Origin: an uncultured Collinsella sp.
GTDB lineage: Bacteria > Actinomycetota > Coriobacteriia > Coriobacteriales > Coriobacteriaceae
DNA: 36,695 nt
NCBI GenBank assembly: GCA_900552145.1
Contig: URYW01000010.1
Span: 1-36,695, forward strand
Reading direction: 5' to 3'
Shown: positions 1 to 7,778 of the stretch, piece after piece
How the letters are laid out: the number at the start of each line of letters is the position of its first letter
Position numbering within the stretch: position 1 is the first letter of the stretch
Notes under the pieces: model-generated
Databases searched by the model: none
Told to the model about the DNA's origin: nothing
The model's input: the letters and a program-made list of their open reading frames with translations, nothing else
Position numbers and translations under genes: made by a program

Positions 1-80
1 TTTTTTTTCTTTTTCTATTTTTTTCTTTTTTTTCTTTTCTTCTCCCCCCCCCCCCCCCTCTTCCCCCCCCCCCCCCCCCC
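1..80. repeat. Polypyrimidine low-complexity tract
   Basis: Only T and C occur here apart from one A: T-rich up to about position 43, then a run of 15 C (44-58) and a run of 18 C (63-80). The tract lies about 22 bp upstream of the TATAAT box of hisS. It could be a genuine homopurine/homopyrimidine mirror tract, a slippage-prone spacer upstream of the promoter, or an assembly or sequencing artefact at a contig edge. The sequence alone cannot separate these. Confidence 0.8.
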
Positions 81-102
81 GCCGCGTTTTGTTTTTGTGC
101 CG

Positions 103-108
103 TATAAT
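103..108 (+). promoter_or_regulatory. Candidate -10 box of hisS
   Basis: A perfect TATAAT lies 43 bp before the hisS start. No good -35 hexamer is found 16-18 bp upstream, where the sequence is the end of the C run and GCCGCG. The promoter may therefore depend on an activator or on the unusual upstream DNA. Confidence 0.5.
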
Positions 109-150
109 GACCACTACCTATGACGCGATACAAAAGAAAGGTGTTTGCCC

Positions 151-1464
151 ATGCAGGCACAGAAGGCGGAGGGAACCCGCGACCTTATCGGCGCCGAGAT
201 GCGCGCCTGGCAAAAGATGCAGCAGATTGCGGCCGGCGTGTTCGAGCCGTTTGGTTTTAAGCCCATCGAGACGCCCGCGATCGAGCAGGTTGACGTGTTT
301 GTCCACGGTATCGGCCAGTCGACCGACGTCGTGCGCAAGGAGATGTTCCGCGTGTTTAGCGGCGCCAACCTGGAGCGCGTCTTTACCGAAGGCACCGACA
401 CCAAGCTTAAGCCCAAGCAGCGCCTGGCCCTTCGTCCCGAGGGCACGGCCGGTGTGGTGCGCGCCGTCGTGGAGAACAACCTGGTGCCCCAGGGCTCCAC
501 GCCGTTTAAGGCCTATTACGCCGAGGCCATGTTCCGTGGCGAGCGTCCCCAGAAGGGTCGCCTGCGCCAGTTCCACCAGGTGGGCATCGAGTGGCTCGGC
601 GCTCCCGATCCGGCTGCCGACGCCGAGTGCATCATCATGCTCATGGAGTTCTACAAGCGCCTGGGCTTCGATCTGTCCAAGCTCCGTCTGCTCATTAACT
701 CGATGGGCGATGCGCAGTGCCGTCCGGCCTATCGCGAGCAGGTTAAGCAGTTCATTCTCGACCACGCCGACGAGATGTGCGACGAGTGCCGCGAACGCGC
801 CGAGCTCAACCCGCTGCGCGCCTTCGACTGCAAGAACGACCATTGCCGCGAGATCATGGCCGACGCCCCGCTGATGGGCGACAACCTGTGCGACGAGTGC
901 CGCGAGCACTACGAGCAGGTCAAGCGCTATCTGGACGCCGCCGGTATCGAGTATGTCGAGGATCCCACCCTGGTGCGCGGCCTGGACTACTACACCCGTA
1001 CCGTCTTTGAGGTCGAGGCTCCCGGCGCCGGCGTCGGCTCCATCGGTGGCGGCGGTCGCTATGACGGCCTCGTCGAGCTCGAGGGCGGCAAGCCCACGGC
1101 GGGCGTCGGCTTCGCTGTCGGTTTTGAGCGCGCCCTGCTGGCCCTGCAGGCCTTTGGCAGCGACCTGGGTGCCGAGGAGGTCCCGTGCGTCTACGTCGCC
1201 AACGCCGGCAAGGAGCTGCGTCAGAACGTCTTTACCATTACGCAGGGGCTTCGCGCCGCAGGGATTGTGACCGAGGCGGACTATCAGGGCCGTTCGCTCA
1301 AGGCTCAGTTTAAGCAGGCCGACAAGGTGGGCGCCAAACTCATCCTGGTCCTGGGCGGCGACGAGCTTGCCGCCGGTAAGGTCAAGGTGCGCGACATGGA
1401 GAGCCATGAAGAGGCCCTTGCCGATCTGGCCAACGTTGTCGAGGCAGTTCGCGAGCGCCTGTAG
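151..1464 (+). CDS. hisS: Histidyl-tRNA synthetase
   Basis: Charges tRNA-His with histidine in the cytoplasm (class II aminoacyl-tRNA synthetase). The 437-residue product has the expected family length. The class II motif 2 region FRGERPQKGRLRQFHQVGIE starts near residue 128. The histidine-specific signature LVRGLDYYTRTVFE lies near 274-287 and GGGRYDGL near 299. The C-terminal 90 or so residues form the anticodon-binding domain. ATG at 151 is chosen over the in-frame TTG at 145 because the ribosome site GAAAGG (136-141) is 9 nt from ATG but only 3 nt from TTG. The gene is followed by its own terminator and so is probably monocistronic. Confidence 0.97.
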   Translation: MQAQKAEGTRDLIGAEMRAWQKMQQIAAGVFEPFGFKPIETPAIEQVDVFVHGIGQSTDVVRKEMFRVFSGANLERVFTEGTDTKLKPKQRLALRPEGTAGVVRAVVENNLVPQGSTPFKAYYAEAMFRGERPQKGRLRQFHQVGIEWLGAPDPAADAECIIMLMEFYKRLGFDLSKLRLLINSMGDAQCRPAYREQVKQFILDHADEMCDECRERAELNPLRAFDCKNDHCREIMADAPLMGDNLCDECREHYEQVKRYLDAAGIEYVEDPTLVRGLDYYTRTVFEVEAPGAGVGSIGGGGRYDGLVELEGGKPTAGVGFAVGFERALLALQAFGSDLGAEEVPCVYVANAGKELRQNVFTITQGLRAAGIVTEADYQGRSLKAQFKQADKVGAKLILVLGGDELAAGKVKVRDMESHEEALADLANVVEAVRERL

Positions 1465-1522
1465 CGCATCATTTTGAACTGCGGGTCCGCCAACACGTCC
1501 CGCTCGCGGCGAATGATTGTTA

Positions 1523-1560
1523 CGGGGGTGTTTCGCATTTATGCGGAATGCCCCCGTTTG
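1523..1560 (+). terminator. Terminator after hisS
   Basis: CGGGGG at 1523-1528 pairs with CCCCCG at 1551-1556. The stem continues inward through G-U-tolerant pairs to a small TTTA loop and is followed by TTTG. It sits between hisS and the ppc promoter. Confidence 0.65.
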
Positions 1561-1615
1561 TGTATGCCGTCCACCGAGAAATACGACCATTTAGAGCAAA
1601 AACCCTTGCAATGCA

Positions 1616-1677
1616 GAAAATACTTTTGTGTGGTAAAGCGCAATCAGTGTCGAAAGTATTTCTCAAGCGCCTATAAT
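1616..1677 (+). promoter_or_regulatory. ppc promoter with flanking inverted repeat
   Basis: TATAAT at 1672-1677 lies 45 bp before the ppc GTG start. The -35 region near 1648-1653 (TGTCGA) is weak. An inverted repeat, AGAAAATACTTT (1616-1627) and AAAGTATTTCT (1653-1663), lies upstream of the -10, and its right arm overlaps the core promoter. This is a plausible operator for a dimeric regulator; the regulator is unknown. Confidence 0.5.
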
Positions 1678-1721
1678 GAATACCGCATGTTACGTGCATA
1701 GAAGGAGGAATGGGAGGAAAC

Positions 1722-4535
1722 GTGGCTGAGAACCTAAGCAACCAGTCTGTACCCGAAGCCGCGGCGCGCGTCGCTGCCGTGGTCAACCGCCTCGTTAACC
1801 GAATCGGCTCGAATGCCGAGTCCAGGGAGCGTCTCGCCGAGATCGAGATCCCCGAGGAGCTGCGCGATAATCTGGCGCTGTTCCTGCGTCTGGAGCGCCG
1901 TGTGCTTAGCGAGTATGATCCCGAGATCGCGGACCTGTTCGACAAGATTTTGACAGCCGAGATTGTGGCCAATGCTGGCAACCCCGGTAGCCGCGCTGCC
2001 GACGAGTCCGTTGACGAGCAGGGCGTGCCCACTGCCGACGAGCCCACCGCCGTGGCGTTTCGCGAAGTCGTCGATCTGATCGACAGCCTGCCGCTCGATA
2101 AGCAACAGGTCATTGTCCGCGCCTTTACGAGCTTCTTCCATCTGGCAAACCTGTCGGAGGAGAACTACCGTGTGGCGCAGCTGCGCGAGCGCGAGGCCGG
2201 CGCATCGACCGATACCGAGGTCGATCCCGCCAACGAGCTCACCGTCGCCTATCACCAGCTGGTGAATGAGCTGGGCGTCGAGGGCGCCAACGAGCTGCTC
2301 GACAAGCTCGAGTTCCACCCTGTCTTTACCGCACATCCCACCGAGGCCCGTCGCAAGGCCGTCGAGGGCAAGATTCGCCGTATCTCCAACCTGCTGGAGG
2401 AGCGTCCGCGTCTGGGCGGCTCCGACCTGGTGGAGAACGAGCGCCATATGCTGCAGGAAATCGACGCCCTGGTGCGTACGAGCCCCATCGCGCTCAAGAA
2501 GCCCACGCCGGTCGAGGAAGCCGATACCATCATCGACATCTTCGATAACACGCTGTTCGACGTTATCCCCGTCATCTATCGTCGTTTTGACGACTGGGTG
2601 CTGGGCGACAAGGCCGGTACCGTGCCGCCGCTGTGCCCGGCGTTCTTCCATCCCGGCAGCTGGATCGGTTCCGACCGCGACGGTAACCCCAACGTCACCG
2701 CCAAGGTGAGCCGTGAGGTCGCCGCCAAGTACTTCACCCACATGGTGCTCAAGCTCGAGGACAAGTGCCGCCGCATCGGCCGCAACCTGACGCTCGAGGC
2801 CACCTACAGCAAGCCGTCTGCCGAGCTCATCAACCTGTGGAACCATCAGGTCGAGATGAGCCCTCGGTACACGGCCCGCGCCGAGCTGATCTCCGAGCAC
2901 GAGCCGCATCGCGCCGTCATGCTCGTCATGGCCGACCGCCTGAACGCCACCGTGCGCCGCATCACCGACACCATGTACCACAGCGCCGATGAGTTCCTGG
3001 AGGACTTGCGCGTCGTCCAGCGTTCGTTGGCTGCCTGCGGTGCCGTCCGTGCCGCCTACGGTCCGGTGCAGACCATCATCTGGCAGGTCGAGTCCTTTGG
3101 CTTCCATATGGTCGAGATGGAGTTCCGTCAGCACTCCGTGGTGCATGCCCGCGCCCTCAAGGATATCCACGAGAATGGTATCCATGGCGATCTGCAGCCC
3201 ATGACGCGCGAGGTCATCGACACCTTCCGCGCTATCGGCTCCATCCAAAAGCGCTACGGCAAGAAGATGGCGCACCGCTACATCATCTCGTTTACCAAGA
3301 GCGCCCAGCATGTGGCCGACGTCTTTGAGCTTGCCCACCTGTCCTTCGCACACGAGGAGGATGTCCCCGAGCTCGATGTGATCCCGCTGTTCGAGCAGCT
3401 CGAGGACCTCGAGGGCTGCGTCGACGTGCTCGACCAGATGCTCACGCTGCCCGTGGTGCAGAAGCGCCTTGCCCAGACCAACCGCCGCATGGAGGTCATG
3501 CTGGGCTATTCCGACTCCTCCAAGGATGCCGGTCCTACCACGGCCATGCTCGCGCTGCACTCCGCGCAGGAGCGCATCGCCAAGTGGGCAGAGAAGAACG
3601 ATATCGACCTGGTGCTCATGCACGGTCGCGGCGGTGCCGTGGGCCGTGGCGGCGGCCCGGCCAACAAGGCCGTGCTGGCGCAGCCCAAGGGTTCGGTCAA
3701 CTGCTTCTTTAAGCTCACCGAGCAGGGCGAGGTCATCTTTGCCCGTTACGGCAACCGCACGTTGGCTCAGCGCCATGTTGAGTCCGTTGCCGCCGCAACG
3801 CTTTTGCAGTCGGCCCCGAGTGTCGAGAAGACCAACACCGAGACCACGCAGAAGTTCTGGGATATGGCCGAGAAGCTCAACGCCGCAAGCCACGAGCGCT
3901 ATCTGGACCTGCTGAACACCGAGGGCTTAACACCGTGGTTCTCGACCGTGACGCCGTTGACCGAGGTCGGTCTGCTGCCGATCGGCTCGCGTCCTGCCAA
4001 GCGCGGCTTGGGTGCCAAGTCGCTCGACGACCTGCGTACCATTCCGTGGATCTTCAGCTGGAGCCAGGCGCGCATCAATCTGGCCGCGTGGTACGGCCTG
4101 GGTACCGCCTGCGAGCAGTTTGGCGATCTGGACCAGCTTAAGGCTGCCTACCAGGAGTGGCCGTTCTTCCGCACCTTTATCGACAACATCGAGATGTCGA
4201 TCGCCAAGACCGACCAGCGCATCGCTAAGATGTATCTGCACCTGGGCGATCGCCAGGATCTGTCCGAGAAGGTCTTCACCGAGATGCAGCTCACGCGTAA
4301 GTGGGTCCTTGCCATCGTCGGTGACGAATGGCCGCTGCAGCGCCGCCGCGTGCTCGGCTGCGCTGTCCGCGTGCGTAACCCCTACGTTGACGCCCTGTCC
4401 ATTGCCCAGGTCCGCGCCCTTCGCGAGGTGCGTATGAACCAGGATGAGATGGCCGAGGAGAAGAAGGCCGAGTACATGAGCCTGATTCTTTCGACTGTGA
4501 CCGGCGTCTCGGCAGGTCTGCAGAACACGGGGTAA
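1722..4535 (+). CDS. ppc: Phosphoenolpyruvate carboxylase
   Basis: Carboxylates PEP with bicarbonate to oxaloacetate, an anaplerotic step feeding the TCA branches and aspartate synthesis. About 937 residues, typical of bacterial PEPC. Diagnostic motifs are FHPVFTAHPTEARRK near 205 with the catalytic His, GSDRDGNP near 315, GYSDSSKDAGP near 600, the glycine-rich loop HGRGGAVGRGGGP near 640, and the conserved C-terminal end QNTG. GTG at 1722 is preferred: GGGAGG (1712-1717) ends 4 nt before it. The in-frame ATG at 1710 lies only 1 nt after GAAGGAGG and would leave no spacing. No T-rich terminator follows; the large palindrome at 4557-4683 is the next structure downstream. Confidence 0.96.
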   Translation: MAENLSNQSVPEAAARVAAVVNRLVNRIGSNAESRERLAEIEIPEELRDNLALFLRLERRVLSEYDPEIADLFDKILTAEIVANAGNPGSRAADESVDEQGVPTADEPTAVAFREVVDLIDSLPLDKQQVIVRAFTSFFHLANLSEENYRVAQLREREAGASTDTEVDPANELTVAYHQLVNELGVEGANELLDKLEFHPVFTAHPTEARRKAVEGKIRRISNLLEERPRLGGSDLVENERHMLQEIDALVRTSPIALKKPTPVEEADTIIDIFDNTLFDVIPVIYRRFDDWVLGDKAGTVPPLCPAFFHPGSWIGSDRDGNPNVTAKVSREVAAKYFTHMVLKLEDKCRRIGRNLTLEATYSKPSAELINLWNHQVEMSPRYTARAELISEHEPHRAVMLVMADRLNATVRRITDTMYHSADEFLEDLRVVQRSLAACGAVRAAYGPVQTIIWQVESFGFHMVEMEFRQHSVVHARALKDIHENGIHGDLQPMTREVIDTFRAIGSIQKRYGKKMAHRYIISFTKSAQHVADVFELAHLSFAHEEDVPELDVIPLFEQLEDLEGCVDVLDQMLTLPVVQKRLAQTNRRMEVMLGYSDSSKDAGPTTAMLALHSAQERIAKWAEKNDIDLVLMHGRGGAVGRGGGPANKAVLAQPKGSVNCFFKLTEQGEVIFARYGNRTLAQRHVESVAAATLLQSAPSVEKTNTETTQKFWDMAEKLNAASHERYLDLLNTEGLTPWFSTVTPLTEVGLLPIGSRPAKRGLGAKSLDDLRTIPWIFSWSQARINLAAWYGLGTACEQFGDLDQLKAAYQEWPFFRTFIDNIEMSIAKTDQRIAKMYLHLGDRQDLSEKVFTEMQLTRKWVLAIVGDEWPLQRRRVLGCAVRVRNPYVDALSIAQVRALREVRMNQDEMAEEKKAEYMSLILSTVTGVSAGLQNTG

Positions 4536-4556
4536 TCGATAGCCCTGTAGTCGTCC

Positions 4557-4683
4557 GGGCCCGCCATTAGTTTACTTTTAGGCACGTCCTCAGACATGCA
4601 AGAAGCCCTCGCTGCGCACTTCGTGCGGCGAGGGCTTCTTGCGTCCTGCGGAGTGTGCCTAAAAGTAGACTAATGGCGGGCCC
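4557..4683. repeat. Giant palindrome, copy 1
   Basis: A 127-bp hairpin-forming element in the gap between ppc and larA. Outer arms of 29 nt (4557-4585 and 4655-4683) are inverted complements with one T/C difference that still allows a G-U pair. The 69-nt core (4586-4654) begins GTCCTCAGACATGCAA, contains the stem-loop CTCGCTGCGCACTTCGTGC, and ends TTGCGTCCTGCGGAGT. GTCC sits both just before the left arm and at the start of the core. TGCG sits near the end of the core and just after the right arm. A second copy with the same core but unrelated arms lies at 7481-7605. Confidence 0.85.
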
Positions 4684-5127
4684 TGCGATGTCCGGTCTTC
4701 GGCGGATTACTGGCTGGGGGAATTAATGGCGCGCTTCGCGCGTTTGGAAGGGGCTTCGTGCTGCGGAGTGCATTCAGAGGGAAACCCATCGGGTCCTTTC
4801 GTCCTCGGTTTACGGCGGATCAGCCGCTGGGTGAGGGTGGTGCTTGGGACGACGTGCAAAAAACGGAGTTTTCAGCAGCCAAAGATTGGTGCATAAGGCT
4901 ATGGGTGACGTTCGCGGCCCCTGTTGATGCTTTTGCACGACGATTGGGCTTTGGCGATGTTCATATATGGCTGGTTTCTCGCCGCATGCTATCCAGATGG
5001 GACGAGTCATGAGGACTATCTACCTTTTGAAAGACTTTTGACACCAAAATCTTATCCCGCGATGCTGAATACTCGCAAAAATGCACGCTCCGGAGGGTAC
5101 CACCCTGTTACGGCTAGAAATCCATGC
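4684..5127. other. Intergenic stretch without a supported gene
   Basis: Short open frames on both strands (for example 4758-5012 plus, 4810-5010 minus) lack a ribosome site, recognisable motifs and the local codon bias. A near-match to the end of the palindrome core, GTGCTGCGGAGTGC, occurs near 4757-4770 and may be a degenerate piece of the same repeat. A small palindrome AGGGTACCACCCT lies near 5095-5107. Confidence 0.5.
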
Positions 5128-5168
5128 GCCATTTTATGCAATTAATTAACGCATTTATGCAAAATGGC
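5128..5168. promoter_or_regulatory. Candidate operator upstream of larA
   Basis: GCCATTTT (5128-5135) and AAAATGGC (5161-5168) form a perfect 8-bp inverted repeat. Inside it, ATGCA and TGCA half-sites surround an AT-rich centre (ATTAATTAAC). The AT-rich palindrome stands out in GC-rich surroundings and lies about 235 bp upstream of the larA start. A Crp/Fnr-type or other dimeric regulator is possible; none is encoded beside it. Confidence 0.4.
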
Positions 5169-5244
5169 TTACGTGCGTACGTCTCGGGCTAGATGTTTGC
5201 CTCGGCGCTGCGTAAATCATCCTGTCTATAGTGTCTTTGACAGG

Positions 5245-5279
5245 CGGCTGCGGTCCCGTTTGGGGTCGCGGCCGTTTTG
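5245..5279 (+). terminator. Intrinsic-terminator-like hairpin in the larA leader
   Basis: A 13-bp stem, CGGCTGCGGTCCC (5245-5257) with GGGGTCGCGGCCG (5262-5274), includes three G-U pairs and a GTTT loop, and is followed by TTTTGTTG. It lies 121 bp before the larA start with no gene immediately upstream. It could end a short leader RNA (attenuation) or insulate larA from upstream transcription. Confidence 0.6.
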
Positions 5280-5400
5280 TTGTGGGTCAAATATGAACGT
5301 TGTGTTAATGACTCGGTGGACGGTGGTGTTTTTCGGTGAGCGGCGTATCCTTCCAACGGTTTATCTAGTGTGTCAGTTGAAAGGAAGAGGGCGCTCGTCA

Positions 5401-6678
5401 TTGTTTGAATGTGAACTGCCGTTTGACCACAAGACGTTGCATTTGGAGCTCGAGGATAAGAATTTCGCGGGTGTGATGGAAGGTCATCAAAACGAGTTTA
5501 AGACCACGAAATCGCAGGAAGAGCTGGTAGAGGAGTCGCTTGCCAACCCTTATGGCTCGCCTTCGCTCGAGGAGCTTTGTGCTGGCAAGAAGGATATTGT
5601 CATCATTAGCTCCGACCATACGCGTCCCGTTCCTTCGCGTGTGACGATGCCTATTCTGCTGCATCACATCCATTCCGCTGCGCCTGAGGCGCGCGTTCGC
5701 ATTCTGGTTGCTACGGGTATGCATCGTCCGTCGACGCACGAGGAGCTCGTCAACAAGTACGGCGAGGAGATCGTTGCCAACGAGGAAATCGTTATGCACG
5801 TTGCGACTGATGACAGCATGATGAAAAAGATCGGCACCCTGCCTTCTGGTGGCGAGTGCATCATCAACAAGATTGCCGTCGATTGCGATCTGCTGCTTGC
5901 CGAGGGCTTTATTGAGCCGCACTTCTTTGCTGGTTTCTCTGGTAGCCGCAAGTCCGTCCTGCCTGGCATCGCCAGCTACAAGACCATCATGTACAACCAC
6001 AACGGTCAGTTTGTGAACGATTCTCATTCGCGCGCCGGCAACCTGTGCCACAACCACGTGAGCGAGGACATGTTTGCCGCTGCCGAAATGGCTCACCTTG
6101 CCTTTGTGCTCAACGTGGTGCTCAACGGCAAGCACGAGGTCATTGGCTCCTTCGCTGGCGACATCCATAAGGCACACGAGGCTGGCTGCGAGTTCGTGAA
6201 GAGCCTTGCCGGCGGTGAGCCCGTCGAGTGCGAGATTGCCATCACCACCAACGGTGGCTACCCTCTCGACCAGAACATCTACCAGGCCGTGAAGGGCATG
6301 TGCGCTGCCGAGGCCACGCTTCCCGAGGGCGGTGTGATCATCGACGTCGCCGGTTGTGCCGACGGTCACGGCGGCGAGGGCTTCTATCACAACATCGCCG
6401 ACAACGATCCGGCAGAGTTTGAGCGCGCCTGTATCGACCGTCCTAAGGACGAGACCCTGCCCGACCAGTGGACGAGCCAGATCTTTGCCCGCATCCTGGC
6501 GCATCACCCTGTGATCATGGTCACCGACCTGTGCGATCACCAGATGATCAAGGATATGCACATGACGCCGGTCAACACCCTCGAGGAGGCGCTCAAGCTC
6601 GCCTTTGAGATGAAGGGTGCCGATGCCAAGGTGGCCGTTATTCCCGATGGCCTGGGCGTTGTTGTCGCTCAGCACTAG
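5401..6678 (+). CDS. larA: Nickel-dependent lactate racemase LarA
   Basis: Interconverts D- and L-lactate using the nickel-pincer nucleotide cofactor. From the TTG at 5401 the protein is 425 residues. Its numbering then matches my recollection of Lactiplantibacillus plantarum LarA: D72/R75 in SSDHTRPVPS, catalytic H108 (TGMHRPS) and H174, cofactor-tethering K184 (EPHFFAGFSGSRK) and H200. This match decides the start, although the frame is open upstream to 5164 and also offers GTG 5368. The ribosome site GGAAGAGG ends 10 nt before the TTG. The aquaporin-type gene follows 49 nt downstream, so the two are probably co-transcribed. Cofactor genes larB and larC lie convergently downstream; larE is not in the window. 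Confidence 0.95.
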   Translation: MFECELPFDHKTLHLELEDKNFAGVMEGHQNEFKTTKSQEELVEESLANPYGSPSLEELCAGKKDIVIISSDHTRPVPSRVTMPILLHHIHSAAPEARVRILVATGMHRPSTHEELVNKYGEEIVANEEIVMHVATDDSMMKKIGTLPSGGECIINKIAVDCDLLLAEGFIEPHFFAGFSGSRKSVLPGIASYKTIMYNHNGQFVNDSHSRAGNLCHNHVSEDMFAAAEMAHLAFVLNVVLNGKHEVIGSFAGDIHKAHEAGCEFVKSLAGGEPVECEIAITTNGGYPLDQNIYQAVKGMCAAEATLPEGGVIIDVAGCADGHGGEGFYHNIADNDPAEFERACIDRPKDETLPDQWTSQIFARILAHHPVIMVTDLCDHQMIKDMHMTPVNTLEEALKLAFEMKGADAKVAVIPDGLGVVVAQH

Positions 6679-6727
6679 CGCGCGGCCTAAACGAATCGTT
6701 TATAACCGACAAGAAAGATAAGGTTTT

Positions 6728-7459
6728 ATGCTTACCAAACTCCTCTGCGAATTCGGCGCAACGGCCCTCATGATCATCTTTGGCGTGGGCGTGCACTGCG
6801 ATACCGTGCTTAAGGGCACCAAGTATCAGGGCTCCGGCCACAGGTTTGCCATCACCACTTGGTCTTTTGGCATCTCGGTCTGCCTGTTTGTCTTTGGCGG
6901 CGCCGTGTGCATGAACCCGGCTATGGTGCTTGCCCAGTGCATCGTAGGCCTGGTGCCGTGGAGCAGCTGCATCCCCTTCATGATTGCCGATATGCTCGGC
7001 GGCTTTGTGGGCGCCGTAATCGCTTGGCTTATGTATGCCGATGAGTTCAAGGCTTCCGAGGGCGTCGTCGACCCCATTGCCCAGCGCAACATCTTCTCGA
7101 CCAACCCCACCACCGAGGGTACGAACTATGCCCGTAACTTCTTCTGCGAGGCTATCTGCACCTTTGTGTTCATCAGCGCCATCCTTGCTGCCGCTAGTCG
7201 CGCCGGCGAGAACGTTCTGATGCTTGCCATCTGCGTCGGTCTGATCGTTTGGGCCGTTGGCATGGGCATGGGTGGCATCACCGGCTTCGCCATGAACCAG
7301 GCTCGTGACCTTGGTCCTCGCATGGCCTATCAGGTGCTGCCGATCAAGAACAAGGCTGACAACAACTGGAAGTACGGCCTGCTTGTTCCTGGCATCGCTC
7401 CGTTTGTCGGTGCCGCTCTGGCCGCGCTGTTTGTGCACGGTTTCTTGGGCATGTTCTAG
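6728..7459 (+). CDS. larD: Aquaporin-family channel, probably lactate or glycerol (LarD-like)
   Basis: A 243-residue MIP-family membrane protein with about six hydrophobic segments. The first pore motif is a normal NPA (N63-A65, CMNPAMVLAQ). The second, normally NPARD in glycerol facilitators, reads NQARDLGPR (N190-A192), so the pore Pro is replaced by Gln. In L. plantarum the aquaporin LarD carries lactic acid and belongs to the lar operon. Position 49 nt after larA argues for the same role here, although glycerol transport cannot be excluded. ATG 6728 follows AAGG by 4 nt. The second giant palindrome begins 21 nt after the stop. Confidence 0.8.
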   Translation: MLTKLLCEFGATALMIIFGVGVHCDTVLKGTKYQGSGHRFAITTWSFGISVCLFVFGGAVCMNPAMVLAQCIVGLVPWSSCIPFMIADMLGGFVGAVIAWLMYADEFKASEGVVDPIAQRNIFSTNPTTEGTNYARNFFCEAICTFVFISAILAAASRAGENVLMLAICVGLIVWAVGMGMGGITGFAMNQARDLGPRMAYQVLPIKNKADNNWKYGLLVPGIAPFVGAALAALFVHGFLGMF

Positions 7460-7480
7460 TCTGAGGCTACATAGTTGTCC

Positions 7481-7605
7481 GCTGGCCGCATGGGGTAACT
7501 TCTCAGCGCGTCCTCGGACATGCAAAAAGGCTCGCTGCGCACTTCGTGCGGCGAGCCTTTTTGCGTCCTGCGGAATGCGCTGGGAAGTTACCCCATGCGG
7601 CCAGC
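7481..7605. repeat. Giant palindrome, copy 2
   Basis: A 125-bp element built like copy 1. The 29-nt outer arms (7481-7509 and 7577-7605) are complementary with one T/C (G-U) difference, but their sequence is unrelated to the arms of copy 1. The 67-nt core (7510-7576) is nearly identical: it starts GTCCTCGGACATGCAA, carries the same stem-loop with GCGCACTTCGTGCGGCGAG, and ends TTGCGTCCTGCGGAAT. The same GTCC and TGCG tetranucleotides border the arms. It lies downstream of the larA-channel pair in the same core orientation as copy 1. Confidence 0.85.
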
Positions 7606-7778
7606 TGCGGGGTCTTTGTTGCGTTCGTACAAGCAACCCAACATATATATATCTGAATTTGGATGGGAGGGGCTTGTTGCTGGTAGGGGCGTTGGGCTGC
7701 TGTCGACACTTTGGGATGGATTGTGCTTTGGGTTCGGGTCTTTGAGATGAGGGCGGAACTTTGGGATAAGGGGTTTAC
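7606..7778. other. Intergenic remainder between channel and tetR
   Basis: No gene is supported. The stretch contains a short TA run near 7641-7651 and two copies of CTTTGGGAT (near 7709 and 7760). No convincing terminator was found for either of the two converging operons. Confidence 0.4.

Noticed and set aside
118..1590. Long open frame antisense to hisS (490 codons), and similar long antisense frames opposite ppc, larA, aspS, ebgA, feoB, the OYE-type gene, glnA and htrA
   Set aside because: They mirror strongly biased GC-rich codons of well-identified genes, have no ribosome sites and give low-complexity Val/Leu/His/Gly-rich products.
4557..4683. Ordinary rho-independent terminator of ppc
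   Set aside because: There is no T run after the stem, the element is far longer than needed, and the same core recurs at 7481-7605 with different arms.
4758..5012. Possible small gene between ppc and larA
   Set aside because: No ribosome site, no recognisable motif, unbiased codons; the opposite strand is equally open.
5164..5400. N-terminal extension of LarA (79 residues from 5164)
   Set aside because: It runs through a terminator-like hairpin, and residue numbering matches LarA exactly only when translation begins at TTG 5401.
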